Source: Geosiphon pyriformis
Lineage: Eukaryota > Glomeromycota > Glomeromycetes > Archaeosporales > Geosiphonaceae
DNA length: 64,000 nucleotides
Assembly: GCA_016748015.1 (NCBI GenBank)
Contig: JAAOMT010000226.1
Location: 850,604-914,603, forward strand
Reading direction: 5' to 3'
Part shown: one piece after another, positions 46,678 through 59,100 of the stretch
How the letters are laid out: each line of letters opens with the position of its first letter
How positions within the stretch are numbered: the stretch's first letter is position 1
Made by a program: the position numbers and the translations under genes
The notes under the pieces: model-generated
Seen by the model: the letters and a program-made list of their open reading frames with translations, nothing else
The model's database searches: none
What the model was told of the DNA's origin: nothing

Positions 46678-47346
46678 ATGTCCTCTTCAAAGACCAAGAA
46701 GCTCTCAGACCAAGGTCTATATTTATAATTCTTAAATTTCTAGTCACTATTTCTTCCCGGTTGTGCTTCAATGGTATTCCTCAGTGTTCACTGCCATCCC
46801 TCTATAAATTATGTCTTGTGAAAAAGATGTTTACGTTCTTTAACTTAACAATTTTTTTGGATGTGACCGTATTTTCCAGAGGTAACCGTTATCTTCAACA
46901 ATATGAAGACTGAATTACAAAGCATTGCCCAAAAGTTGGGAGAGTTAGAAGCAGAGGCCGAAGAACACAAGTGAGTTTGGCCGCATGAAAACACAGTTTG
47001 ATATAGTGACATTTAGCTCACTGATTTTAATCTAGAGCTGTGGTCGAGACACTTTCACCATTAAGTGGCGATCGCAAGTGTTTTCGTCTTGTGGGTGGTG
47101 TACTCGTTGAGCGAACAGTGAAAGATGTATTGCCAGCGTTGACGACAAATCATGCTGGTGTGCGTATTCCCAATTTATTGTAAAAATATCTTTTCAAGTT
47201 AATTTTTTAATTTCTTAACTTGAGCGAGCTCTCATACTTAGATTCGGAATGTGATGGATCAGTTAGTGGGACAATATAAAAAGAAAGAGGAAGAGTTTGT
47301 GGCGTTCCAAAAGGAACATAATATTCGCGTCGTAACGAAAACATAA
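46678..47346 (+). CDS. Prefoldin subunit 2
   Basis: Exons 46678-46714, 46880-46970, 47036-47159 and 47242-47346 give 118 aa. Helix 1 (NNMKTELQSIAQKLGELEAE), the beta-hairpin block (DRKCFRLVGGVLVERTVKDV) and helix 2 (MDQLVGQYKKKEEEFVAFQK, ending HNIR) match the beta-type prefoldin subunit 2. It works in the six-subunit prefoldin that hands actin and tubulin to the CCT chaperonin. The frame ends VVTKT, or it may splice on to a short tail encoded near 47549-47585 (DAAVLGGPPAN), but I could not make that join in phase. It lies 247 bp downstream of the disulfide isomerase on the same strand. Confidence 0.88.
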
Positions 47347-48301
47347 TTTTCTCTCGATTGTTGTCAGTTGAAATATAATTTCAATTCCAAATTTTTCAGG
47401 TATGGTTAAATAAAGCGATTTACTCTCTTTTTCTTTGTCTATCAAACTTTTTTGTTCTTTTGATGAGTTATTTCCCAAAAATTTCAGTTGGCGTTTTTCA
47501 TAGCTATTTTTATTCAAATTTTTCATCCTTCTCAAATTGTAATCACAGAGATGCTGCAGTGCTTGGGGGACCTCCGGCAAATTAGACCAGTGACAATGGT
47601 ATTTGAAACAAATTATTTTTTATGACAATGTAATTATAGGTTACCTCCATAATTTGATATTTTGTGAACCCATGAAATTTTTTTTTGTGAGCTTTTTTAA
47701 CCTAGAGGCAAGCGTAATGATTTTGTAAATTTAATGGATTTGATTTAAAGCATCAAATCATGCATTTCCACATAAACCTATAAATGGCCAAAAATATCCA
47801 AATTGGGGTCGTGGACTTGATCGGAAATATTAAATCTCATGTTACACAACCTGCTATGCCAAAATTCATGCAGAACCTACATTTCCATGAATCCGTTTCG
47901 TACTATTTTGCGGAGTCTATACAACCAAACAATTCCTATTCAACTCATCATTCTAAATTGACGCCGATTTTTCAATCGAGATTACTCTTTTTGTCCTGGC
48001 TACCATATCTCACTGCCACTGAGGACCCCTTCGAGTTTATATGCAGCATATGATATCCCATATTAAAGAGTGAGATTTAGCATCAGTGGCTCTTGTTATG
48101 GACTCCAGATTCTGATGATAATAGCATTGACTTGTTTATACATAAAGTGACCATGTGTAATTGGTCACTTTCATAAATTATTTTATAAATGGATTTTAAC
48201 TTGAATAAATTATAATTTATCTTTCTGTCGTTTTTATCTGCCGCACCTCACACGCTCACGCTTTACCAGTTTTAAGGGAACGTTCATGCGACTATAGCTG
48301 C
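47347..48301. other. Spacer; one doubtful 89-codon frame
   Basis: ATG-started frame 47784-48053 (MAKNIQIGVVDLIGNIKSHV...) has good length for this composition but no recognised motif, signal or splice context. It may be a small gene or chance. The remainder holds the converging 3' ends of prefoldin and the aminotransferase. Confidence 0.4.
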
Positions 48302-50053
48302 TCATAAATTCGCCGTATAGCCTAAATCTTTTAGGCTGCTTCGAAGGGCCCCAATCGCATCCTGTAGATGCTTTCGTTCTGGTTCAGTGACACTGATTCC
48401 CATGTGGCTGCAACAAAAGGAGGTTGAATAAGGAAAAAATAAGATTTACTGGATATTCAGCTGAAAATTATTCAACAACACGTACCCAAGTCTGAAGTAT
48501 TGACTGGCTATGGCTTTATGTAGACCACCGGCTACAACGACATTATTTGCTGCTATCTTTGGTAGCAGATCAGGTCCAGTCACAAGATCAGGATAATAGA
48601 TAGCGGTCATGCCATTAGCGGCTTTCTCCCTGGATTTAGGAAGCTAAATTAAACCAGTAATTAGTTTAGATTTTTTTAAATCGCAGAAAGTTAAAAATCC
48701 ATATCCGAATTGATTTCTACCATTTTTAACCCTAATTCATCGATTGAATTTTTTACGTAGTTACTTGCTTTTTTATGTTGCTCGAAACGTTCCTCAAGCG
48801 GTACCGAGGTAATTTGCTTCAAGCTAGTGTTTAAAGCATAAATGAGTTGAACAGGAGGCGTAGCAAAATATGCAGGTTTTCGCGATTCATAAGCCTTCAT
48901 TACTAATGTTGATAGAAAATGTTGGTATAATTTATTACCCATAACATGCACAAACGTAATTTAAGAACCAGAGATAAAAGCAGAATACTTGGAAGCCAGT
49001 GATTCCATGATCCATAATAGCTGTTTACAGCGGCTTTACGATTTTTAAAAGTATTCTAAAAATCATTATAAGCATCTGCTAATCAATAGGGGTTAATTTC
49101 AAAACAAGTATGCACATTCATGAGGTACGTACGATCGCTCTTTCACTTGCAACCACAATCGAGAGGCCTGGAGGAACACCCAACGCTTTTTGGCTGGCAG
49201 TCATTACGATGTCAAGCCCCCATTCGTCCATGCGAATTTCTTCGACCCCCACAGAACATACTCCATCAACAATGACCAGTGTGTCGGGGGATTGCTTGTG
49301 TACCACCTCGGAAATTGCCTTAATATCCGAGAGGACTCCAGTTGAGGTATCCACGTGAGTAATTGTGATAAGTTTAAATGATTTCGCTTTTAGAGCTTCG
49401 GATATTTCGGCCAGAGAAGGTCGGTCTCCAATCGCTGCCCCAACTTGTGTAACTTTGCTACCGTATGTTTCAAAGCTACCAAAAGATAATATAGCCACAA
49501 AAGTGTGAAGATTTATCTGATGATAGACATAGATTACTGGAAATAGGCAATTTTCATCCCAGAAAAACTTACCAAGCGGCAAACGAATCACCAAAATACC
49601 CAGAATTCAAGACCAAAACATCTTGACTTGGCTCAACCAAGTTTGAAGCAATCATGTCCCAACCTAAACTTCCTGAACCAGCAACGATGAATGGCTGACC
49701 TTTAGCAGTAAATAACACTTTACGCAGTAGCTCAATACTCTCGCCAAATACTGGAATGAAAGCTGGTGCGACATGAGAAGTGGAAGGCGTGGCCATTGCA
49801 GATAGAACTTCTTCATGGAACTCCACAGGACCTGAAAAGAATTGCTAATTAGTGAATTACAGGCCCCGCTTGGAGTCAGTACGTTGAAAGACAAATACAT
49901 ACCAGGTACCATGCAGAGTTTGTGGTCTTGTTTTGAAGTCATGGTAGAGAAAAATGCTCTGGCGCTATTGAATTGAATGGGTAAAAGAGAAGTCCGACTT
50001 CGCAACCGCAGTAATAACGTAAGGGCGGTAAGAGACCGTACAGTAACTGGCAT
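48302..50053 (-). CDS. Alanine-glyoxylate / serine-pyruvate aminotransferase, likely mitochondrial
   Basis: Seven minus-strand exons, 50053-49903, 49831-49573, 49475-49133, 49055-48989, 48902-48721, 48643-48486 and 48407-48302, give 421 aa. It is a PLP fold-type I enzyme: CMVPGPVEF near the N-terminus, AGSGSLGWD (cofactor phosphate loop), VDGVCSVGVEE (the Asp contacting the PLP ring) and TASQKALGVPPG with the Schiff-base Lys near residue 233. Then come KAYESRKPAYFATPP and GGLHKAIASQYFRLGHMG. It transfers the amino group from alanine or serine to glyoxylate, giving glycine. The first ~38 residues are Arg/Ser/Leu-rich and lack acids (MPVTVRSLTALTLLLRLRSR), a likely mitochondrial presequence. 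A second Met at about residue 38 could give a cytosolic form. The C-terminus TANL is not a clear peroxisomal signal. Divergent from uba4. Confidence 0.9.
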
Positions 50054-50208
50054 ACAGTCGCTCTTTAGATGTTCAAAAGATACTAGTCAGATGAGTCATT
50101 ATATTTTTTTTGGATAAAAAACTGGGTGCACTGCCACAAATTACAGATCAACTATGAAGAGATTTAAATAGATGTAAATGCCATGCATATCCAAATATAA
50201 CTCCTCAA
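50054..50208. promoter_or_regulatory. Shared divergent promoter with Gcn4/AP-1-type site
   Basis: Only 155 bp separate the start codons of the aminotransferase (minus) and Uba4 (plus). At 50091-50099 lies ATGAGTCAT, a perfect nine-base palindromic Gcn4/AP-1 bZIP site, and an A/T-rich stretch follows at ~50100-50118. In yeasts Gcn4 activates amino-acid genes, which would suit the aminotransferase; use of this site here is inferred. Confidence 0.6.
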
Positions 50209-52321
50209 ATGGAAGCCACAAATAGTCACCAACTTTCACTTCTTATTGAGACAAATACTAGGCTCCAAAAAGAAAATCAGCAATTAAGACTCCGTATCGA
50301 ACTCTTAGAAAAGGAACTGAGGAAGTTAAATCCTTCGGATAAAAATAGCCTGACGCTCGTGACTCAATCGTCTAATAGTCTATCAACTGGGACTATTTCT
50401 TCACTCAATAATGATAGTCTCTCTCTTACTGAATATTTGCGATATGGACGGCAATTGATCCTCTCAGGTTTTGGAATTGCAGGTATAAATACTTTAAAGT
50501 ATATTGCTGTTTCTGCGACTGTTTTATCTTCTTTTCAAGTTTTCTGTGACCTTTAGGCCAAATAAAACTAAAATCGAGCTCATTTCTCATTGTTGGAGCT
50601 GGTGGTTTGGGTTCACCAGTTGCAATATATCTGGCGGCTAGTGGCGCTGGTAGGAAAACTTTATTTGTAATTTTTCACATAAATTTTATTCCATCACTCA
50701 TCATATTTTGATTTAAGGTCGTTTGGGCATTATAGATTATGATATAGTGGAAATCTCTAATCTTCATCGCCAGATTATTCATAATGAATCAAGGACAGGA
50801 GTATCAAAAGCTCAGTCGGCAAAAATGACAGTCGAAGGGTATTTTAAGGGATCATAACGGTCCACCCTTATTTCTTTTTTTAAATTTATCTTATCATGCC
50901 AAGTTTTATCTTCAAAGCCTAAACACTTCGGTCGAATGCATCGCATATGATGTTCTTTTGGATAGTTCCAATGCATTATCGATAATCGAAAAGTAAGTTT
51001 TTATAATTGATTGATTTTCCGAAATTTGCCATTTTTAAATCAATATATAATATTTTAGGTACGATATAATAATTGACGCATCAGACAATGTGGCTACGCG
51101 TTACCTTGTCAATGATGCCTGTGTAATAGCAGGCAAACCTCTGATATCTGGCAGTGCGCTGCGTACAGAGGGTCAGCTGACAATATATAATTATAGAAAT
51201 GGTCCTTGTTATCGCTGTCTATATCCGCAACCTCCTCCGCTTGAGACTATTACTAATTGTGCAGATGGAGGAATTCTGGGAGTGGGTTAGTCTCTCTTCA
51301 TCATTGTCCAAGAGAAATAATCAGAAATTTTATGTAATTATTTTTGATTTCATCAGTAACTGGAGTAATTGGATGCTTACAAGCTTTAGAGGCTATTAAG
51401 ATAGCCACCAATATGAATGGTGAGGAAAAGACTTACAAAATATCATTGAATTTGCATTATTTGTTAACAATTCGTTGAATTTTCTCACTTATATTAGGAG
51501 AATCATATTCCAACAATCTTCTTCTTTTCTCGGCGACATCCTATCCAGCTTTTCGTAGCATCAAATTGCGTTCCAGAAAATTGGATTGTGCTATTTGTGG
51601 GAATGATCCCTCGGTATTGAAACTGCAAGACTACGTTCAATTCTGTGGAAGTGGTGCATTAGACAAGGTTCTTCATCTTTTTTACTATAATTTCGCCCTT
51701 ATTCGAGACTTATGCAACGATTTTGGAAAAGTCGATCCCAGTGAATCTACTCGAAGATAAAGAGCGGATTAAACCCAAGGTATTAAGAGCTTTGTCCCTT
51801 CATTTTTTTGGTTTTTATTGATTAATATAGGAATTTTTAGGACTACGCGATGATCCGTGATCAAAAAATTCCTCATCTTTTGCTTGATGTCCGTGAGCCA
51901 ATTCAGTTTGAAATTTGTCGATTAAAGGGATCCATAAGTGAGTAGATCATTCTCAAATAAATTTCCTCTTATAATGTGAAACCGAATATCGCAAAGTTCT
52001 CATATATTCTTATTACGCCAAGATATTCCCCTTCGAAATCTACCTTGCAGATTAGATGAAGTGAACGATTTATTGCCCACTAAAGTATCCCCAGGTAATC
52101 TTGCAAAGTTTTATCATGCGATCTTGCTTTTTTAACCCTGTTTGCCTTGAACCAATTACTGATTTCATTCTTTTGAAGTTTATGTAATTTGCCGATTAGG
52201 CAATGACTCTCAGCATGCTGTGTCTCTATTACGAGGAATTACTGGAGGTGATGTAAAAGATGTTATTGGCGGTTATTTTCAATGGACGAAAGAAGTGGAT
52301 CCATATTTTCCTATTTACTAA
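50209..52321 (+). CDS. uba4: Urm1-activating adenylyltransferase/sulfurtransferase Uba4 (MOCS3)
   Basis: Eleven exons: 50209-50482, 50557-50649, 50718-50838, 50918-50992, 51059-51285, 51357-51419, 51498-51667, 51708-51779, 51841-51937, 52023-52094 and 52179-52321, giving 468 aa. An N-terminal coiled coil ([20 protein letters not shown]) precedes the E1-like domain: GAGGLGSP (105-112, ATP loop), [13 protein letters not shown], and [14 protein letters not shown] with the conserved Cys near 255. Zinc is bound by CYRC (238-241) and CAIC (315-318). A linker leads to a rhodanese domain ([19 protein letters not shown]) with active-site loop ICRLGNDSQ, persulfide Cys near 426, ending in the family tail VDPYFPIY. 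It adenylates and thiocarboxylates Urm1 for tRNA thiolation and urmylation, and may serve molybdopterin synthase. All key residues are present. The donor after exon 7 (GTTCTT) is weak. Confidence 0.92.
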
Positions 52322-54337
52322 AGTAGCCTTGATCAGTCGTGAGGATTTTATATATTCTTTTGAGACTTCCCGAGATTTCCTTCGAGGGCTCTACATAGTC
52401 TCAATGCGTTACGATGCACTAACATCAATTGGGATACACAATTTCTGTTTCTCTCGCATCAAGTTTTGATTAAACTATGAGAAAGTGATAAAAAGGCCTC
52501 GGCACATCAATTGAAAATTGATGCCCATGCTTTTGAAAAACTCGCGTACTATCAGGGAAAGTGAGGGTATCCTTGCTGTGAGCGACATTGAATTCCTAAC
52601 AAGTAGTAAGGAATCAGTTGAAGAAAGTTGACAGGTTTGAACAAGGCATTTGTGAAAAGAATTGGTTGTGTGAAAAAGAGCTTTTTATGGAAGAGTGGTG
52701 CGCTAGTTCTCTTTGTTAAATACATAACTGACAATTAAAAAACTTAAAACAGTAATTTAAATCATAAAGATCTGGCCAATATCATGATCCACTGAAAAAG
52801 TTATGAGTCATTCTTATTTTTAAAGTATTTTATTAATTATAATGTATTGATAAAAACCACTTTAACAAAAAAGTATTAATTTTTATTAAAATTTAAATTA
52901 TAACTTTTGTGTAATTAATTACTTATAACAATTTAGATTATTTTTAATACCATTAAAACAAAATCTGTTTAAATTTAAAATTTTTTGCTTAAAAGCCTGA
53001 ATTTTATTCAATAATTTTAATATTGTAAATAATACAATATTTAAAAACAAATAATATTTATTAATTTAAATATTATTATAAAAATCTTGTTTTTTTATTT
53101 TAATATTGTTTTAATTTTAATGTTGAATTTTTTGATAAATATTTTAAATTAATATTTAATTTTGATTTTTAAAAGTTTAATTTTTTAAATAACAAAATTT
53201 CTTATTTTAAAATTTTTAATTTTTAATTATTTTTTTATTATGTTTTAACAAAATATAGCTTTATTATTATTTAAAATAACAAAACAAATTATTGTCTTAA
53301 CTAAATATAATTTGTGTATTTTTTATATATAATTACTTATTTAAGCTGTTTAAGATTAAACTAAATTAAATTTACAAAAAAAAATTTATTTAAAAATATT
53401 ATAAATATAATAATAACTAAATTTTTATTTTTAATAATTAAAATCATTAATTATTTAGCAGTTTTACTTAATATTAAAATTTTTGTAATTTTTAAAAAGT
53501 TAATTAATTTATTAAAATATTTTTTACAAATAAAAAAAACTGTATTTATATTAAATATAATATTATTAAATTTATGATTTATATTGTATTTTATCTTAAA
53601 ACTTATTGTTTTTTTACTTTTTAATAACTTTTTTTAAAATATTAAAGCTTTTTTTAATTCTAAATTCTTTTTTATATTAATATTTACAAAAAATAAAATA
53701 TTAATCAATTTTATAAAAAAACTAAAAACTAATAAACTTAACAATAAATTTAATTAATAAAACCAACTTAGTCAATTTAAATTTAAAAAACCAATTTAAA
53801 ACTAATTACAGAATCAACAATAATAACAACCAAAAAAGCAATGATTTTAACATAAAATTTTGTATTAGTAAATATTAAAGCTAAAATTAAATAAAAATTT
53901 TAAAAAAAAATATCTTAAAAATCAAATAATTTTTAATTTTAATACTTAAAATAATATTAATAAGTAAAAGTTTTTTATTAAATATAATTTTTTTTAATAT
54001 ATTAGTTTTAATAATAATAATATTTAAAATAGTTTTTAATTAAAAATAATAATTACAATTGAATTTAACAGTACAAAAAATATAATAAATTTGATTTTAA
54101 AAATTAAAAAACTGATTTTAAAAATGATATAATCAAAAAACAATTAATTAATTTGGCTTAAAAATATTATATAATATAATAAAAATAAAAAACTTCTTTT
54201 TTTTTTACTTCCAAAAATCCTTAAAAAATATATTTTCTGAAAAAGAAGTTTTTTTATTTTTTTTTGTTAGTTTATATCAATATTTCTTTATCTAATAACC
54301 TATTTATCATAAATTTGGAGGCTATTACAATAGCATC
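52322..54337. other. Spacer, then extremely A+T-rich block
   Basis: Up to ~52750 the composition is ordinary. From there to ~54290 nearly every base is A or T, with only scattered C and G, and no coding frame is visible. The change is abrupt. It abuts the degraded retrotransposon. Confidence 0.8.
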
Positions 54338-56176
54338 ATGTCTAAAAAAAGATACCCAAAGATGCTTTTTATGATTCTGTTAGTAGTTTTTTTTCTCAAA
54401 AGAAAAAAGTTGTCCTTGAAAATATCAAACACTCTAATAATAATAAAAATATCTTTTTAAGTAAATCTGAGTTTAATAATAGCATATATTCTGATGTAAA
54501 TAGTCTATTTGGTGATGATAAGGATGTTAGCATATCTGGTGTGAATAATAGATCTCTTTTGAACTTGGCTGCTACTACATCTAAGATAAAGTGTATTAAT
54601 ACTAGTGCTGTCTTTGATTTTCTACTTGGTTTTCCTAATTTTAGTATAAATGATAATGAAGTTGTTCTCTCTCCTTACTTGTTTATCTTTCTAAACAAGA
54701 AGTAGATTAACCCAAAAATTATCAAAACTTTAGTAAAAGTGTTGGTCAAGAAGTTTTTTGCTTTGAATATTAATTTCTTAGCTGTAGAAGAGAAATCAGC
54801 AGCAGCAAAAACTCAGTTTATTAGAAAATTATTTTTATCTATCAATGGTTTTGGGAGGGCCACTACCTCCTCAAAATTTGAAAGGATTATCTAATCTACC
54901 TTTACTTTAGAAAAAAGCATAAAAATGGCTGCTTTATTGACCAGAAAAAAAGAGATCAATGTAAACAGTAATTTTAAAAAACAAAAAATGAGGTCAGATT
55001 GGGCTGTGGTAATCAAAAAAATTCTCATAAACACACCTAAAGATATAATTGTTACTGCAGTATCTAAATTTGGGGAAATTAAGTCAATCAAAATTCAATT
55101 AATTAGAATATGACAAAAAGTTGTAGTGAAATTTGCCAAATTAGATCAAGCTAATTAGTTGGTTTCAAAATAATTATTCCTAATTGAAAAAGATTCTGTG
55201 CATGTAGCCAAGACTGTGAGAGATCATAAGACTTGAATATTTAAGGATTGGTTTAGAGCACTTTTGTTTACTTTACTAGTAGGAACAACTGTACATGATC
55301 TTAGGACTTTTTTAGAAAAAGCTGGTAAAAAAACTTGTGTTATTAATAGATCTATAGAAACTAGTAATAGAATTTGCTGTGCTGTAATTGGTTTTGACTC
55401 TTGGAATCTGTTTTTTGTACAGAGCCAATCTTCAGTGGAGTAAAACTCTCTTGGACTAGGATGAATTTGGTTTGTTGTGAGAAGTGTGGGCATTTTGGAC
55501 ATTCAGCTTTCGAATATGATGTATTAGATGTATTTATGCTACTATTATCAAAGAAATCCTATAAAAGAATTGCTTCTGAAGGAGTTCGCTTTTAGCTTGC
55601 CAGTTGTATGAAAAAAAAAGTATCCCAATCTCTTGTCCTGCTGTCTTTGGTGGCAAATCTTGGGCCCAAATGGTCTTACTTGCTGGTTTTTCTGATGGTT
55701 GTTGCTTTAGTTTTGGTTTTGGTTCTTCTTCTTCTGGTGTTTTAAGCTTGAGTGGTATTCTTTCTCCTATTTCTGTTGATAACTCTTTCTTGTGTGCTTA
55801 TTTGGCCTTCTTGGAATATTTCTTAGAACTTTTAATAGATCAAGTTTCTGGTATTATATACAAGCTCAGCAATTTGAAATTAATGCCTCAGGCTTCTCTT
55901 CTTTTCTTTCTAGTTTTGGCTACTCCAATGGCTGCCAAGTTGGATTTGAGTTCAACAATAATTTTGGATGGCTTTGAGCTGGTGTTTCTGCCTCCTTCTT
56001 TCATTGTCTTTGATGTCTCAGTTCTGAGTCTGAGTAGTTTGAAAGTGCTAATTACTAAAGTGGGCTTTTTAGAATTTAAGTTAGTGGCTCTCAATGCTTC
56101 TATTAGTTTAGTGTTGGTAAAGTTAGATCAGTTGTATGTGGGATTAGATTCTCAAATGTCTTTTTTTTCCCAATGA
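54338..56176 (+). pseudogene. LINE ORF1 (RNA-binding, zinc knuckle), inactivated
   Basis: Readable segments: a start MSKKRYPK, KSEFNNSIYSDVNSLFGDDK, INGFGRATTSSKFERII. Then an RRM-like part (RSDWAVVIKKILINTPKDII, VSKFGEIKSIKIQLI) and a zinc knuckle CCEKCGHFGHS near 55469-55503, in which the last Cys of CCHC appears to be lost (position reads Tyr). A final long frame runs 55604-56176 (SCPAVFGGKSWAQMVLLAGF and helical tail). Several stops and frame breaks interrupt it. ORF1 proteins bind element RNA. Confidence 0.7.
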
Positions 56177-56199
56177 GTAATTTGATCTGAAAAGTTGCT

Positions 56200-59100
56200 A
56201 TGTACAATGTTTGTGGTATTAATATACCAGCTAAGTATAAAAATGTTGTGTGTTGACACATGAACTCTGATAATATGATTTTAATAATTACAGAAACAAA
56301 ATTGAGGTTTAGTATTATGTCTTAGATTATGAACAAATTTGATGGTGTGTAGGTGTTTACATCTGGTTTGAATAATGATTTTTTTGGTGTTGGAGTGGTG
56401 ATTATTATAAACAATTCCTTGATTTGATATGTCTTCAAGATTAAAAAGATGCCTGGTCATGTTATTTCAGTTCAGTTTTTTTTTAGAAGCAAGCTTTTGG
56501 TTATGGTTTTAGGCTTGTATACTGGTGTTTCTGCTAAAACTAAGTTTGGTCAGACAGCTGAAATTAATTTTTTTATTGAAAGGGTAGTTAATACCAGTAC
56601 TTTTGTGGTCTTAGATGGGTATTTTAATGAGAATAGTTCTAAGAAAAGTGCAAGCTTTCGATTTTGTTTGGATTTGGATTTGGTCAATTCACTTGAAGAT
56701 CATTATTTGGCCAAAGCTTCTATATGGAGTAATTCAAAAGGAGTTAAGAAGATTATTAACTACATTTTTGTCAGTAAGTATTTATCATCAGCAATTGCTA
56801 ATCATAAAGTTGCTTCTGCTTCTGATTTTTTTGATACTGATTACAAAGTAGTTATAGTGTCAATCAGTTTGAGTAGACTTTTGGATTTTCATTTGAATGA
56901 TTTGTGCAAACAAATTAACAGAGATTGTTGAAAGTTTAAGATTGCTGATGTAAATGCTCTCAAATGGGTGTGTTTTAAAGAGTGTGTTTTTGTCAAGTTT
57001 TTTTCCATAATCAATAAGTTCTCAATTGCAAATACTGGTGGAGATCTTGATACTATGTAGAATTTACTGGTAAAAGTAATGGTAAATTTGGCTGATAATG
57101 TGTTTTCTAAACATTAATTCCATAATGTCAATTGTTCTTTCAACAAACAATCTTCTAAGTTTTTTAAGCTGGAACTGCTGGTTGCCAAATTGGTTAAGTT
57201 TTTTTAATTTGGTGATTTCTCTAAGACTGAATTACTGCTTGGTGCTTGGTTAATTGCTGATAGAGTTAAGGCTTTAAAAATTCAGAACATGTTAAGTAAT
57301 AGCACTAGCAGTATGGATATTTTTAGTTGCTTGTCCAGAATTTGAAAAAGTTACCATTGTTCTAAGATGCATGAATCTAAAGTTGCTCAGTCTGCTGTTA
57401 TTAAATGTGCCATTGATAAGAGAATAGAAAATTTTTGCTTGGACAAAAGTCATATGATTAAGAGTATATTGGATAAGCCATTTTGTAAAATGGTTCTTAA
57501 CTATTTAATTGTTGATAACAAATTGGTTTTAAATTTCGACAATATTAAATTTAAGATTGATGCTATAATGAAGAGGTAAACCAGAAAGCATTCATTTTCT
57601 GGGTTTTTGTTTGATCTTTGGGCCCACCAATATGCTTCTTTACAGCATGTAGATAACAATGCTTTTTCTGATATCATGGCTGTTGTTAGTTTTAATGATC
57701 TGATTCAAGTTGTTAAACACTTACCATATGAAAAAGCTGCTGGTCTCAGTGGTATTCCTAATGAATTGTGGAAATATTGTAGTGATAATGTTTTCAGAAG
57801 TTTTTTGGATCTTTTGAATTTGTGTTTAAAGTTAAGTGCTGTTTCACTTTTGTGAAAGAGGGCATAGATTTCAATAATACCCAAATCTTATGAATAGAAT
57901 GATATCTTAACGAATACTCATCTTATTGCACTGGTTGAGACTGCTTGTAAAATTTTTTCTAAAATTTTTTCAGATCAGATCTCTTTTGTCTGCAGTAAAT
58001 TCGGTGTTTTCTATGAAAATAACTTCTCAGTCTTGAAGGATATGCACAAAGCATATGATTCAGTTAGGTGGCATCACTTAAGAGCTAGTTTGTAGTGTAT
58101 TAAAATGTGTGAAAGATTTATTAAATTTTTTGGTGGAATTTATAAGAATAGGCTAAACAGAGTTATGACTGATTTTGGCCTTTTAGATAAATATTGGGTT
58201 TTTGATGGTCTTGATTAAGGTAAGGTGTTTTTTCCTCTTTTTTGGTAAATTTTTTATGAACCTCTTCTGTGTAAAGTTAAAAAACAGAAAAGTTTATGTG
58301 GTTACTGGTTTGATATTATGTTTGTGACTAAAACAGAAAAGATTAATAATATAGATGGAATGACTTTTTTTTTTACAGCTGAAGCTTTTGTGAATAATAC
58401 TATCTGGATTGGAAATAGTCAGGCTACTACACAATTTATATTGGACATTGCCAGTAAATTCTTCTCAATTAATAACATTTTAATTAATAATGACAAAATG
58501 ATTGTCATTTTTATTAATAGAAAGGTTAAAGATGCTGTTCTCAAAATTAGTGGGTCCCCTATTTCAATTGCCAAGTGTGGTGTACCTTACAGATACTTGG
58601 ATATCTTTTTGTCTACTGATAGTTTATTCAAGTCTAGTTTGGCTAAAGTTCAGTCTAATGTCAAGTTTTTTTTAATATAATGTTAAGAAAGACAATTTTG
58701 AATAAGCAGTTTTTGTATTTGGTCTTGGCAGTTTTATAGCTTATTGTTGGCTACCACATTCAGTTTAGTTTTATCTTTTTTGCTGTTTGCCAGTATTGGA
58801 ATGCTTTGGTTAGGAAAGATTTTAAGTTAAAAGCTGAATTGTCATGTGATTTTCCAAGTAAAGTACTGTATTATTTTTTTATTTTTTGTTGTATGGTCTG
58901 AAAATGTTTGAGCAGATTCAAGTTGAAGAGAAGTTAGCTTTGGTTGTTGTTTTTGCTAATGCTTCTGGAATTTTTGGTCAGTTTTTTGAACACAGATTTC
59001 TGGATTTACAGATTTTGGACTAGGCTCTTTTGAATCTTTTACAATATCTGGTGCAGTTGCATGTTAGTCCTTTAAACAATTTTTTGGCTGAAATTGTGCA

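Noticed and set aside
47549-47585. Possible last prefoldin exon reading DAAVLGGPPAN
   Set aside because: Looks coding, but no donor in the preceding exon gives the needed phase; the frame already ends naturally at 47346.
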